A stretch of 64,000 nucleotides of DNA from Streptomyces sp. NBC_01446 (GCF_026340095.1 NZ_JAPEPO010000003.1:806001-870000), one strand, 5' to 3'. Shown: positions 42,338 through 51,857, counted from the stretch's first letter. Translations and numbers: made by a program. Notes: generated from the sequence alone by a model not told the origin.

Positions 42338-43747
42338 TCAGCGTCCCGGCAACGTCTCCTGCAGCCAGTCGAAGACGACGTCGCAGTGTTGTTGTGGGGC
42401 CATCGGGGAACAGTGCAGCTGCGCGCCGGTGGCCACCGTGAGCTTCACGTAGTCCTTGGGGGACGCCAGCTTGTCGAACATCGCACGCGGCTGTCCGGGA
42501 TAGAACTGCTCGTCCTCGTAGTCAAGGACCAGGGTGGGCATCGTGATGCGGCCAACCATGCTCGTGATGGTCAGCGACTCGATGCTTTTGGCGGGGGTGT
42601 AGAAGTCCGTGAAGACCTTGCCCTCGCGGGCCGCGAGCATCGCCGGGATGGAGAAAGGCTCGATGCGCTTCTCCATCGTCGCGGCGGCGGCCGCAGGCAG
42701 CTCGGGGACGACCTCTTTGTTCCAGATGTTGTTGGTCTGCGCCTTGTTCGGGGTGAGGATCTTCCGAATCTCCGGAGGGAAGCCCAGCCAGGGTTCCAGG
42801 CATCCGGGCATCGCCACCAGGGCAGCGATGCGCTTCTCGAAGGCCGCGGCCCGGGGCGCCAGGTTGCCCGCCATGCTCAGCCCGGTCAGGGCGATCCGGT
42901 CGGCGTCCACGTCTGAACGGGCGACCAGCCAGTCGACGAGCGGCGTGACCACCGTCTCCCAACGCGGTGTGAAGACCACCCGGTCCACAAAGAGCAATTG
43001 CCCCTGGCCCGGCCCGTCGTACACGAGGGCGTTCCAGTCACGCTCCAGGGCGGCCGAAACGCCGTAGGCCCACATGTCGACGTTCTGTCCATCGCTGCCG
43101 TTCGTGAGGATCACGGTCGGGCGCTGCTGGCCGGAGTCGTCAGGGCGGAAGAACCACACCGGCAGCGGGGTCTTCCCGTAGGGGATGTCCGCTGTCACCG
43201 GCGCTGGGTCGCACAGCTCACAGAACTTGTCCCAGGCGCCGCGCCCGGCCCTGTACAGCTGCTCCTCGCTCTCGGGGGTGTCGGAGCCGAGGACGAAGAA
43301 CAGAGCCTGGGCGTAGTACTGCGCCGCCCGCAGAGCGCGCAGGCGCCTGGTCTGCCGGTCGGGCGTGCTGCCCTCGGGCGCCCCCATCAGCTGGTCGCCG
43401 AGCTTCTTGAAGGTCTCGACGTACGTCTGCGCGGAGAGGCCGGCCTTGTTGATCGTGTTCACGGCGGTGAGCACCTCGCCCACCTCGCTGCCGCCGAACC
43501 CGGCCCCGCCGAGGGCCCAGAGGCCATTGAAGTTGAACGCCGGGTCCCGGAAGAGCGTCATCACTCCGGGCGTGGCACCCGTCGACGAGCCGGTGGCCGA
43601 CGCGGTGGGCCTGGGTGCGACCCCTTGTGCGGAGGTTCTGTTCGAGGAGGTGCAACCGGCAGCCAGCGCGACTCCGGTCCCACCGACGAGACCGGCGAGC
43701 GCGGTGCGCCGGCTCAGGTGGGATGCGTCCTGCGATGCGTGCGTCAT
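42338..43747 (-). CDS. Exported alpha/beta hydrolase, Tat lipoprotein
   Basis: 469 residues. SRRTALAGLVGGTGVALAAGC combines twin arginines with a lipobox (LAAGC, Cys32), so it is probably exported by Tat and lipid-anchored outside the membrane. A Ser/Thr-rich linker follows. The hydrolase domain has VWFFRPDDSGQQRPTVILTN, the nucleophile elbow GLSMAGNLAP, Asp in LVLDYEDEQFYPG and a late His (QLHCSP), as in FrsA-like / 2,6-dihydropseudooxynicotine-hydrolase-like enzymes with an N-terminal helical cap. The substrate is unknown. It lies 74 bp upstream of nothing co-directional: the next gene to the left is 300 bp away. Confidence 0.82.
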   Translation of the reverse strand: MTHASQDASHLSRRTALAGLVGGTGVALAAGCTSSNRTSAQGVAPRPTASATGSSTGATPGVMTLFRDPAFNFNGLWALGGAGFGGSEVGEVLTAVNTINKAGLSAQTYVETFKKLGDQLMGAPEGSTPDRQTRRLRALRAAQYYAQALFFVLGSDTPESEEQLYRAGRGAWDKFCELCDPAPVTADIPYGKTPLPVWFFRPDDSGQQRPTVILTNGSDGQNVDMWAYGVSAALERDWNALVYDGPGQGQLLFVDRVVFTPRWETVVTPLVDWLVARSDVDADRIALTGLSMAGNLAPRAAAFEKRIAALVAMPGCLEPWLGFPPEIRKILTPNKAQTNNIWNKEVVPELPAAAAATMEKRIEPFSIPAMLAAREGKVFTDFYTPAKSIESLTITSMVGRITMPTLVLDYEDEQFYPGQPRAMFDKLASPKDYVKLTVATGAQLHCSPMAPQQHCDVVFDWLQETLPGR

Positions 43748-43821
43748 GCCAGCTGACCGTATGGCCCGTCGCCTGCGCCTCCCGGCACGACACAGCTCGT
43801 TCCCCCGACTGGAACATCCGG

Positions 43822-44430
43822 TCAGCGACCCCGTGCCGCGATCCGGGCGGCCACCATGGAGAGAGGCACGGCGGCGGCCCAGCTGTAGATCGCAACGGCG
43901 GGCGAGACTCGTGCGATCCCCACCGAGAGCAGAAACACGACGGCCTGAGCGGGGAGTGGGACGCGGCGCCAGGTCGCGCCCGCGGAGCGGCTGGTGGGCA
44001 GTTCCATCGCATAGAGCACCAGTGCGGCCGTGCCGATGACGGCCCCGTACAAACCCGGACCGAGGAACTGGTCGCCGTAGTCCTCAAGAACCTTGGTGGG
44101 AAAGGGAATCGACGACAACAGCAGCAGGAATGTCACGTTGAGCCAGAACAGGTACGGGTCGATCGGCCCCGCGTTCCGCAGCGCCGCGTGGTGGGCCCGC
44201 CAGAACAGGGCGATCACCACCGCACTCAGCAGGAAGGCGCCCGCCTGGGACTGAACTTCCTCCAGTGCCTGGCGCAGCTCCGCCCCGTGAAGCCCTTCGG
44301 GCAGCTTGATGTCCAGCACGAGCAACGTCATGGCGATGGCCACCACGCCGTCGGTGAGAGCGAGCATCCTGCCCTTCGATACAAGGTCCGCCTCGGGTTG
44401 GCCGAATGGCCGCCCTTCACTTTCGTTCAT
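43822..44430 (-). CDS. TMEM175/DUF1211-type potassium channel protein
   Basis: 202 residues with six hydrophobic segments. RMLALTDGVVAIAMTLLVLD is the conserved first helix of prokaryotic TMEM175 channels, with LTDG in place of the usual FSDG filter motif. Downstream helices include AFLLSAVVIALFWRAHHAAL and YLFWLNVTFLLLLSSIPFPT, the latter with the family FWLN..LL..IPF pattern. These tetrameric proteins leak K+ across the inner membrane. The Ser-to-Thr change may affect gating. ATG 44428-44430 is used. It is co-directional with the hydrolase gene, 74 bp apart. Confidence 0.85.
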   Translation of the reverse strand: MNESEGRPFGQPEADLVSKGRMLALTDGVVAIAMTLLVLDIKLPEGLHGAELRQALEEVQSQAGAFLLSAVVIALFWRAHHAALRNAGPIDPYLFWLNVTFLLLLSSIPFPTKVLEDYGDQFLGPGLYGAVIGTAALVLYAMELPTSRSAGATWRRVPLPAQAVVFLLSVGIARVSPAVAIYSWAAAVPLSMVAARIAARGR

Positions 44431-44588
44431 GGAGCCTGTCGTAGCACCCGCCCTCCGCAGGCGGAGCCAACCAGGCACGTGTCGTCCACTCGTCGCCCGT
44501 CGTGCACCGCCTGAAAACCTCTGTCGGCCGCGCCAAGGTCCCCACGATCCCCGCTTCCTTGTAAAGCAACTGCTCGGCCGGCCGCGGG

Positions 44589-46331
44589 TCAGGGCTCTTC
44601 CGGGCCCTCCTCATCGATTTCGAACCAGACCGTCTTCCCCTCCGGTTCGGGGCGGATGTTCCACCGGTGAGCCAACAGGTCGAGGAGGACGAGGCCGCGA
44701 CCGGAGGAGGAGAGTTCGCCGGGGGCGCGCCGGTGCGGGACCTCGTCGCTGCGGTCGGTGACCTCCACGCGCAGTCGTCGCCGGCCTTGGGCGGCGCCGC
44801 TGATTTCGGCCCGAAGTACAGCGGCATGATCGGTGTGGATCAGTACGTTCCCGAGGAGTTCGGAGACGAGCAGGAGGACCGTGTCGACCTGCTCGGGCCG
44901 CGCCCAGTCGTGGAGCAGGCCCTGGAATTCGATCCGCGCGTCGGCCAGTCCCTGGGCCTGATCCTGTTCGAGGGTGAAGCGCAGGTGCCGCCCGGTCCGA
45001 TTCGCATGCACATCCGACGGATCTCGGCGCAGGAGCAGCATCGCGATGTCGTCCTCCGTGAAGGAGGCGCCGGGCTGGTCGCCCGCCTGTGAGGGGGACG
45101 GGGACACGACAGCGTTCAGAAGCCGGTCCGCCAGGCCGTCGAGGTCTTCAGGACCGCCCGGAGTCAGCGCATTGCGCACACGGAGCCAGCCGGAGTACAT
45201 GTCGTGACCGCCGGACTCGATGAGACCGTCGGTGCAGAGCATGAGGATCTCGTTCTCGCGCAGGGAGAGGACGCTGACCGGGTAGTCGACCTCCCCGAGG
45301 TCGAGACCGAGGGGCAGGCCGCCCCGCACGTGCTTGAGCAGACAGGTGCCGTCCGGCAGGCGCAGTACGGGATGCGGGTGACCGGCCCGGGCGATGCGCA
45401 GGATGCCGGTGGCGGGGTCGGCCTCCAGATAGATGCAGGTGGCGAAGCGGCCTTCGTCCAGTGACGTCAGGAAGCGGGACGCGCGGACCAGGACGGCGTC
45501 CGGGCCGTGGCCCTCGGCGGCGTAGGCGTGGATGGCGGTGCGCAGCTGTGACATGAGCCCGGCGGCCCGCACATCGTGGCCCTGGACATCCCCGATCACC
45601 ACACCGAGGCGCCCGCTGGGCAGAAGAATGCTGTCGAACCAGTCACCGCCGACCATGAGCCCCCCGCCGGTGGGCACGTACCGGGCGGCGACGGTGAGGC
45701 CGTCGAGACCAGGGGCGATCCGGCTCATGCTGCTGCGCAGCCCCTGGGAGAGCGCGCGGTCCGCCTGGCCGTCGTACGACTGCTCGATGCTCTGGCTGAG
45801 CAAGCGGGCCATGGTCACCAGCAAGGGGCCCAAACCGTCGGCCATCTGTACCGGGGCGTCGAAGGCCGCCATCCACACGCCGGTGAGCTGGCTGTACGTC
45901 GTCAGGGGCAGGAACGCCCAGGCCTCGTACCTCTTCTGTCCGCCGAGCTGCCAGGCGGACGGGAAGCGATCGCGATACTCCTGTGGGGAGGCCAGGAAGA
46001 CGGGGCGCCCGGTCCGGGCCACCTGCGTGGCCGGGTGAATCGTGCCGAGAGGCAGTCGGAGCGCGTCGTCCTCGCCGTCGCGGAAGCCGACGTGGCCCAC
46101 GCACTTCAGGACCTCGCTGTCCGACCGGAACACCGCCTGACCGCACAGCGGCAGGCTGGCGTCGGCCAGCTGGGAGATCAGGGTGAGCGCCTCCCCGAGG
46201 GATGCGGCCCGGGCCAGGGCGTGCCCCGTCACGAGCAGGTCGGCTCCGCGGTGGCGGATCCGCTCAGACACCTTGCCGGATCCGCCGATGGTCGGGCCCG
46301 CCAAACGGTTGAGAGTCGCGACCTGGCGCAT
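44589..46331 (-). CDS. SpoIIE-type PP2C phosphatase with GAF and ATP-binding domains
   Basis: 580 residues. An N-terminal GAF-like sensor (about 20-175) precedes the SpoIIE phosphatase domain (about 205-420), with the metal-site motifs VGGDWFDSILLPSGRLGVVI-GDVQGHDV, LTSLDEGRFATCIYLEADPA and LMLCTDGLIESGG. A HATPase_c anti-sigma-like domain (about 445-575) follows, with LLVSELLGNVLIHT (N-box) and SSSGRGLVLLDLLAHRW (G-box). This is the common Streptomyces Rsb-like architecture that controls sigma factors by partner switching. The ATG at 46329-46331 follows GAGGAG; a GTG 57 bases upstream is also possible. It is monocistronic. The N-box Asn and G-box Gly are intact, so it is probably active. Confidence 0.87.
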   Translation of the reverse strand: MRQVATLNRLAGPTIGGSGKVSERIRHRGADLLVTGHALARAASLGEALTLISQLADASLPLCGQAVFRSDSEVLKCVGHVGFRDGEDDALRLPLGTIHPATQVARTGRPVFLASPQEYRDRFPSAWQLGGQKRYEAWAFLPLTTYSQLTGVWMAAFDAPVQMADGLGPLLVTMARLLSQSIEQSYDGQADRALSQGLRSSMSRIAPGLDGLTVAARYVPTGGGLMVGGDWFDSILLPSGRLGVVIGDVQGHDVRAAGLMSQLRTAIHAYAAEGHGPDAVLVRASRFLTSLDEGRFATCIYLEADPATGILRIARAGHPHPVLRLPDGTCLLKHVRGGLPLGLDLGEVDYPVSVLSLRENEILMLCTDGLIESGGHDMYSGWLRVRNALTPGGPEDLDGLADRLLNAVVSPSPSQAGDQPGASFTEDDIAMLLLRRDPSDVHANRTGRHLRFTLEQDQAQGLADARIEFQGLLHDWARPEQVDTVLLLVSELLGNVLIHTDHAAVLRAEISGAAQGRRRLRVEVTDRSDEVPHRRAPGELSSSGRGLVLLDLLAHRWNIRPEPEGKTVWFEIDEEGPEEP

Positions 46332-46971
46332 CTCGACGTCGTACTCCTCGGAATTGCCGTGCTCGCGCCCGCCACCCACCTGCGGCACTCCCGTCTACTC
46401 GGCGCACTCTGCCTTCCCGCTCCCCCATGTTCCGTCGATCAGCCCTGCCTCGCCCGCTCACTCACGTCCCGGCGCCCTGCGACCTCCCGATCCGCATCGA
46501 ACGCATGGACGGATGCGAACCGGCGGGACCAAGATCGACAGGCATCGCTCCGGACCTCGTTGTTGAGGTTCAGCCATGGCTGCGGTGAGTCGGCCCTCTC
46601 ATGCGATCCGGGCCCCGGAGAAGGCGAGACATCGGGGACAGCGCCCTCTGCTGCTGCCACCCTGAACGGCGGGCCGACAGCGCCCACTGCGCCATCGCGG
46701 CGACCACGGCGGGTCCTTCACGTCCGGTGCACCGACCCGGTCCCGCGAGCATCACCCGAGCCCGCACACCGACCTCCCGGGGCTGTGCGGGTTAATGCGC
46801 CGGCTTCCCTGCACCGGATCAGACGTTCGGCCATCGCCAGGTGACGGCATGCCCCGACTCGGTTCAGGCCTCTCGCCTTGTTCGCCCATCTCATGTGGGT
46901 CGCTGGTTCTCCACGAGGCGGCCGGCGAGATCGAGACACAACTGCGTTGACGTCACACGGACTGATCCCAA
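46332..46971. other. Gene-free stretch
   Basis: 640 bp with no supported gene or strong repeat. Confidence 0.35.
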
Positions 46972-47118
46972 GGGCTCAACGCCGGCCACCTCGTCCTCAT
47001 GAACGGCCCCACCCACGGAACCGGCAAGCGGCCGTACGACGACGGGCCGTTCGACCCTGCAGACGTCGTCGTCGAGGCGGCGGCGGAGCGGCTCAGGGCT
47101 GACGGCGCGCGAGGATGA
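46972..47118 (+). pseudogene. Unidentified C-terminal fragment
   Basis: About 48 codons with good coding texture (LNAGHLVLMNGPTHGTGKRP, FDPADVVVEAAAERLRADG) end at TGA 47116-47118, overlapping the 3' end of the convergent methyltransferase gene. No start and no recognised family; likely a remnant. Confidence 0.3.
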
Positions 47119-47749
47119 TCCCTCCCAGCTTGCTCTCGGCGGAGGTGAGAGTCTTGTGCGTCTCGACGGCGAAGCCGGCTTCGTTGAGCCATTCGATCAT
47201 CTGGTCATGCTGCCGGCGATGGACATGGACCTTCATCGGGTGCCCGCCATAACCTTCGGTCTTCAACTTCGACGCGTCGCCGACATGGAAGCTGAGCAGG
47301 AGCGGCCCACCGGGCCGAAGCACTCGACGGAAGTGCGTGAGAACCGAGCTGATCGCGCCGTCAGGAATGTGGATCAGCGAGTACCAGGCGACCAGGCCGG
47401 TCACCGAGGCATCAGCCAAGGTGAGGTCCGTCATCGAGCCGATATCGAAACGCACACCGGGCTGATCACGACGTGCCACATCGATCATTTCCGGTGACAG
47501 ATCGATGCCGAACGCGTCCAGGTCCAGCTTCCGCAGGTGGCCCGTGATCCTGCCCGTCCCGCACCCCACGTCCACGACCGGCCCGCCGCCCTGTGCAAGC
47601 ACCAGCTCGGCAAACAGGGCCAAGACCGCGCGTTCTTCAGGCGTTTCGTCCAAGAGGTGCCGTGTCAGCTCTGCGTAACTCGCAGCCACGGTGTCATAGG
47701 ACGTCCGCGTATCTGCCAGCCAGTCATCTGTGTTCGGTCCCAGTTCCAC
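47093..47749 (-). CDS. Class I SAM-dependent methyltransferase
   Basis: 218 residues. VVDVGCGTGRITGHLRKLDL is motif I (SAM glycine loop), FGIDLSPEMIDVARRD the acidic ribose-binding loop, RFDIGSMTDLTLADASVTGL motif II, LIHIPDGAI, and RVLRPGGPLLLSFH motif III. It is a Methyltransf_11/25-type enzyme and the acceptor cannot be inferred. A GTG at 47747-47749 is proposed as start because homologous sense begins ELGPNTDDWLADTR. An upstream GTG at 47812 keeps the frame open and cannot be excluded; no strong ribosome binding site decides. No operon partner. Confidence 0.85.
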   Translation of the reverse strand: MELGPNTDDWLADTRTSYDTVAASYAELTRHLLDETPEERAVLALFAELVLAQGGGPVVDVGCGTGRITGHLRKLDLDAFGIDLSPEMIDVARRDQPGVRFDIGSMTDLTLADASVTGLVAWYSLIHIPDGAISSVLTHFRRVLRPGGPLLLSFHVGDASKLKTEGYGGHPMKVHVHRRQHDQMIEWLNEAGFAVETHKTLTSAESKLGGIILARRQP

Positions 47750-48273
47750 CGGCCGAACGCTACCCAAGTCAGCAAGCGGCGTGACAGACCAGTTCCGGCG
47801 CCGCCTCCCCACCGCCGGCGCGCCGGCCCAGCCTCACCGCGGCATGCGGTGCCGGCGAAGGATTCACCTTCGCCGAGCTGGTGTACGCACGCGGCGGAAC
47901 CGTGACCGTGCGGATCTGCCTCGACAAGCGCGTCTCAGCGACGGACTATCCGGGCTACCTCAGGTACGGCCGCTGCCGGCGCCGAGCTCGCGTCGCGCAG
48001 AGACTCCGCTCAAGGCCGAGTCGCAGGTTCTACCGGCGGCGGAGGCTATGCCTTCCGCGTGGCCCGGTCGCGGAAGGCAAGGTCGTACTCACGTGATCGC
48101 ACGGCGGACGAATCCAGCAGCAGCTTCTCGCTGTTCCTGGCGCTTGCTGCGGTTGTGACCTGCGCGGCTTTCCCCGCCGGCCGCCACTTGACGAGGAGTC
48201 GTCTGATCGCCGGCGGGGACACCGCGTTGATACTTTGGGGGTGCCTGCTCGATGGCCGCCTCGGCAGCCGGGG
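47750..48273. other. Region with faint coding traces
   Basis: About 460 bp beyond the methyltransferase start. A plus-strand trace (GEGFTFAELVYARGGTVTVR, ICLDKRVSATDYPGYLRYG, 47855-47965) and a minus-strand trace (IRRLLVKWRPAGKAAQVTT, 48100-48220) look like scraps of lost genes. Neither has a start or a family I recognise. Confidence 0.3.
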
Positions 48274-49191
48274 CTATGGACGGAGCACGATCTTTCCGTG
48301 GGTGTGCCCACGTTCCAGCTCGCGGAACGCGTCTCGCACCCGTTCCAGCGGGTAGGTACCCGCGATCCGTACCTCCAACTCCCCGCACGCTGCAAGCCGG
48401 GCCAGCTCGCCGAGCACGACCGCGCACGCCGCCGAGCCTTCTCCGTAGGTCCGCGCACCGACCCTGGCCGCAGCCTGCCAATCACGGATCGTGTTGATCC
48501 GCTCGGGCCGCACGCCCAACTCCACTGCCAGCTCCACGTAGCCGTCGCCGAACGTGTCGATGAACGCGTCGACGCTCCCGCCGGCGGCCTGCCGGATCCG
48601 CTCGGCCGCGCCTTCCCCGTACTCGACCGGGACGACACCACGGTCCTTCAGCCAGGCATGGTTCCGCTCGCTCGCCACCCCGATCACCGTGGCGCCGCGC
48701 CGCCGCGCGAGTTGCACGGCGAGCGACCCGACGCCGCCCGCCGCACCGGACACCACGACCGTGTCGGCCGGACGGGGGTCCACCGCGAAAACGGTGGCGT
48801 AGGCGGTCGTGCCGGCCACGTACAACGACCCTGCCACGTCCCAGGACAGCCCCTTGGGACGGGAGACCACGTTCACGTCGTCGACCACGACGAACTCCGC
48901 GTGGCTCGCTCTGTCGTGCGTGAAGCCCAGGACCTCATCGCCCACCGTGAAGCCGCGCACCTGCGCTCCGACCTCCACCACGACGCCGGCCAGGTCGCTG
49001 CCCTGCCCCGTGGGGAACGCAGCCGGCCAGCGTTCGTGCCGCGCGCCCTTGCGGATCATCACCTCGCCGGGCTGGATCCCGGCCGCGCGGACCTCGACCA
49101 GCACCTGCCCGGGGCCGGGCGTCGGCCGCTCCACCTCCTCCACCCTCAGCACATCGATCTCGCCGTACTCGTCGAACCGCACTGCCTTCAT
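48274..49191 (-). CDS. NADPH-dependent quinone-oxidoreductase-like enzyme
   Basis: 305 residues of the zinc-free medium-chain dehydrogenase family. MKAVRFDEYGEIDVLRVEEV begins a GroES-like domain, with AAGIQPGEVMIRKGARHERW and GQGSDLAGVVVEVGAQVRGF. The Rossmann domain has TVVVSGAAGGVGSLAVQLAR (AAxxGVG NADP loop) and a C-terminal EVRIAGTYPLERVRDAFREL-ERGHTHGKIVL. The structural zinc cysteines are absent, as in quinone reductases. The ATG at 49189-49191 is used. It is divergent from the DUF1062 gene. It may detoxify quinones or enones. Confidence 0.9.
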   Translation of the reverse strand: MKAVRFDEYGEIDVLRVEEVERPTPGPGQVLVEVRAAGIQPGEVMIRKGARHERWPAAFPTGQGSDLAGVVVEVGAQVRGFTVGDEVLGFTHDRASHAEFVVVDDVNVVSRPKGLSWDVAGSLYVAGTTAYATVFAVDPRPADTVVVSGAAGGVGSLAVQLARRRGATVIGVASERNHAWLKDRGVVPVEYGEGAAERIRQAAGGSVDAFIDTFGDGYVELAVELGVRPERINTIRDWQAAARVGARTYGEGSAACAVVLGELARLAACGELEVRIAGTYPLERVRDAFRELERGHTHGKIVLRP

Positions 49192-49544
49192 GGCGTGATC
49201 ACCGCCTTTCGTCGTTCGGACAAGCTCTGGACCACGAGGTGCCCCGAGCGGGCCTACGTCCTCCAGGGCATCGTCACCGTCGCCGCGCTCGGGCTCTGAC
49301 TCGGTCCATGTTCCGCCGGACAGAACCTGGCGGAGAGGCTCTCGTAAATCAGTGGAACGGCGCCGCTGTGCGCCATTACCGTGCTGCCGGACCAAGTCGC
49401 CGAGGCAAGGACGGCCCGTTGTACACCGTGTGAGACCTCCCGAGTGCTGATTCGTCGCGCGTCGCGCTTGTTGCGCCGCGCTGCTTTTTGCTGCGGACTT
49501 CTCACTGAAACCGGTGTACTTCTGTGCTCAATAATTGGGTTGTC

Positions 49545-50072
49545 ATGCCCACCTGCTTGCCGCTCGTTCTCCGCCGTTGCCACACGTGCGCGTCCCAGCG
49601 CTTCCGGGCAAACGGCAAATTCCGCGTCAACGCCAACCACAAGCTCCTCGACGCCTGGCTCCTCGTGCTCTGTACCGCTTGCGGGGCAACGGCAAAGCTC
49701 ACGGTCCTGGAGCGGATGAATGTGCGTTCCGTACGACCTGAACTGCTCGACCGGCTGCACGACAACGACCCTGGCCTGGCAGCCGAGTTGCTCCAGGATC
49801 CGGTCGTGCAGCGCCGTAATCGCATCGCTCTCGACTGGGACAACGCCTGGCGCCTCGACACCGGCGGATCGGATCACCTGGACCGCGAGGTGATCGACGT
49901 CTCGGTCCGCTTTGCGGCGCGGATCCCTGTCCGGCCGATGCGACTGATCGCTGAAGGTTGCGGTCTTTCGCGGGCCGAGGTCGGGAGACTGATCGCGGAG
50001 GGGAGTGTTGTCTCGGCAATCCGGCTCAACAGCAAGCTCTCCGACGACTTCACCTTCACGCTCAAGCGCTGA
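49545..50072 (+). CDS. DUF1062 zinc-ribbon-like protein
   Basis: 175 residues. An N-terminal zinc-knuckle pair (LRRCHTCASQRFRANGKFRV and LVLCTACGATAKLTVLERMN, CxxC twice) is followed by a helical region (LLDRLHDNDPGLAAELLQDP) and a C-terminal S4-like segment (IPVRPMRLIAEGCGLSRAEV-GRLIAEG). This matches the DUF1062 family of small regulators or nucleic-acid-binding proteins, function unknown. ATG 49545 is used; a GTG 21 bases earlier is possible. It converges with the beta-lactamase-fold gene and both end at the hairpin at 50084-50126. Confidence 0.82.
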   Translation: MPTCLPLVLRRCHTCASQRFRANGKFRVNANHKLLDAWLLVLCTACGATAKLTVLERMNVRSVRPELLDRLHDNDPGLAAELLQDPVVQRRNRIALDWDNAWRLDTGGSDHLDREVIDVSVRFAARIPVRPMRLIAEGCGLSRAEVGRLIAEGSVVSAIRLNSKLSDDFTFTLKR

Positions 50073-50083
50073 GCCCTCCTCAA

Positions 50084-50126
50084 GACCAGGGCCTGTCCGG
50101 CAAGATGCGCCGGACAGGCCCTGGTC
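50084..50126. terminator. Bidirectional hairpin terminator
   Basis: Perfect 18-bp arms (50084-50101 and 50109-50126, GACCAGGGCCTGTCCGGC and its complement) around a 7-base loop, between two convergent genes, 12 bp after one stop and 27 bp before the other. There is no T-tract, as is common in Streptomyces. Confidence 0.9.
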
Positions 50127-50152
50127 GGCGCCGTGGACGGGTGGGTTCGGCG

Positions 50153-51376
50153 TCAGTCGTCTATCGCCTGGTAGAGCACGGTCCAGAAGTCGAGCATGAG
50201 ATGCACCGGGTCCGGGACGGACGCTCCGACCTGGGTGAGCAGGATCCCGGTGAGCCGGTTGACCGGGTCGGCGTAGGTCGAGGCGCCGCTTCCGCCGTCC
50301 CAGCCGAACTGGCCGACGGGCGCGAAGTCACCGCGATAGGTACGCACCGCCATCCCGAAGCCCCAGCCGCCGTGCTGCCCTTGGCCGAAGGACACATGGA
50401 CGTTGTTGACGGCCAACTCGTGTCGGGTGGCCTGCTGTTCGGGAGAGAGCCGGTTGGTGGTCATCAGCTCGACGGCGGGCCGGGACAGGATCCGCTCGCC
50501 CTCGTGCATCCCGTGGTTCAGCAGCATCCGGAAGTAGGCGTGGTAGTCGTCGGCGGTGGAGTTCAGTCCACCGCCGCCGCCCTGGAACGCCGGAGGCGTG
50601 CTGTGGCGCCCCGTCGCAGCCTCGTCCCAGACCTGGAACTCTCCGGTCCCCGGGTCGGGGGCGTACAGGGGCGGCAGCCGGTCGAGCTGGTCCCCGGGCA
50701 CATGGAAACCGGTGTCCTTCATGCCCAGCGGCTCGAAGATCCGCTCGCGCAGGAACGACTCGAACGACTGGCCTGTGACCCTGGAGACGAGGACGCCGAC
50801 CAGGTCGCTGCTGATCTGGTACTGCCAGCGCTCTCCGGGCTGGTGCATCAGCGGAAGCGTGCCGAGACGGCGCATCCACTCGTCCTGCTCGGGCATCGGC
50901 GTCGGCATGTTGGGGGTGATCCCCTGCTCGAAGACCGCGTTCATGATCGGAGTGCCGATCACCGTCATATCCATGCCGAGCCCGAACGTGGAGGTCAGCA
51001 CGTCCCGCACGGTGATCGGCCGCCGCGCCGGCACGGTCTCGTCCAGCGGGCCGTCGAGCCGTTTCAGCACCTGGCGGTCGGCCAGTTCCGGCAGCCAGCG
51101 CTCCACCGGGTCGTCGAGGCGCAGCCTGCACTCGTCGAGCAGGACCATCGCCGCCGCGATCGAGACCGGCTTGGACGTCGAGGCCATCCGGAAGATCGTG
51201 TCGCGGCGCATCGGTGCGCCGCCGTCGTGACGCATCGTCCCGATCGTTTCGACATGTGTCTCGTCGCCCTTGCTGAAGAGGGCGACGACCCCGGGAATCT
51301 TCCCTGAGTCGACATGCCGGGCCAGCACGTCGTGCACCCTGTGCAGCCCTGCCTTGGAGAAGCCGCTGTCGGCCAT
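50153..51376 (-). CDS. Beta-lactamase-fold serine hydrolase (class C/EstB type)
   Basis: 407 residues without a signal peptide. The catalytic STSK (66-69, in FRMASTSKPVSIAAAMVL), the tyrosine motif in RWQYQISSDLVGVLVSR (YxI/S in place of YxN) and the C-terminal GGSG (GWDGGSGASTYADP, in place of KTG) identify the serine beta-lactamase / D-Ala-D-Ala carboxypeptidase / EstB fold. A cytoplasmic location and these motifs favour an esterase or transesterase over true beta-lactamase. Such enzymes also occur in lovastatin-type pathways. It lies next to a truncated regulator gene on the same strand, 40 bp upstream of it. Confidence 0.87.
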   Translation of the reverse strand: MADSGFSKAGLHRVHDVLARHVDSGKIPGVVALFSKGDETHVETIGTMRHDGGAPMRRDTIFRMASTSKPVSIAAAMVLLDECRLRLDDPVERWLPELADRQVLKRLDGPLDETVPARRPITVRDVLTSTFGLGMDMTVIGTPIMNAVFEQGITPNMPTPMPEQDEWMRRLGTLPLMHQPGERWQYQISSDLVGVLVSRVTGQSFESFLRERIFEPLGMKDTGFHVPGDQLDRLPPLYAPDPGTGEFQVWDEAATGRHSTPPAFQGGGGGLNSTADDYHAYFRMLLNHGMHEGERILSRPAVELMTTNRLSPEQQATRHELAVNNVHVSFGQGQHGGWGFGMAVRTYRGDFAPVGQFGWDGGSGASTYADPVNRLTGILLTQVGASVPDPVHLMLDFWTVLYQAIDD

Positions 51377-51416
51377 GGTCGTGTGCTCCTTTGACTGGGA
51401 ATGAGAGAGCGGATGG

Positions 51417-51857
51417 TCAGCAGCCGAGCCGGTCGGCGATAAAGTCGACGGTCAGCCGATGCTCGGCGTGTACGGCCAACGCCGACTTGCCCACCCCGCC
51501 GATGCCATCGATCGCCACCACCGAAGAGCTCCGCGCGGCGCCGAGCAGAGCGTCCAACTCCGCCCCGCACCCGGTGAAAGCGGTGGTGTCGTGCGGCAGG
51601 TCATTGCGCGCCGGCGCCGGGGCAGCCGTGCTGGTCCGGGGCCCGTCCTTGGCCCGTTCCCACACCTCGCGCAGTGTCCTGGGGTCATGACCGGCTGCCT
51701 TGCAGAGCGCCACCGTCGGCCAAGGCGGAACGGCCTGTTCGGAGAAGTAGCGCGGCAGCGAGGAACTGCTGACGTGGACGTCGCGGGCGAGCTCGCGCAG
51801 ACTCCGTCCGGTTGCATCACGCAGCTGCAACAGCCGCCCCGCCAACTCCTCACTGAC
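51417..51857 (-). CDS. HTH plus NB-ARC-type regulator, truncated after Walker A
   Basis: 146 residues from a GTG with GGAAGG seven bases upstream. Residues about 3-70 are an XRE-like helix-turn-helix (LLQLRDATGRSLRELARDVH, VSSSSLPRYFSEQAVPPWPT). Residues about 95-140 give the start of an AP-ATPase/NB-ARC domain (DTTAFTGCGAELDALLGAAR, VVAIDGIGGVGKSALAVH with Walker A). The protein stops six codons after LTVDF, where a normal family member continues for 600 residues or more through TPR repeats. The truncation is probably a deletion, and residual DNA binding is possible. The 5' side faces the hexamer repeat. Confidence 0.72.
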   Translation of the reverse strand, partial: VSEELAGRLLQLRDATGRSLRELARDVHVSSSSLPRYFSEQAVPPWPTVALCKAAGHDPRTLREVWERAKDGPRTSTAAPAPARNDLPHDTTAFTGCGAELDALLGAARSSSVVAIDGIGGVGKSALAVHAEHRLTVDFIADRLGC

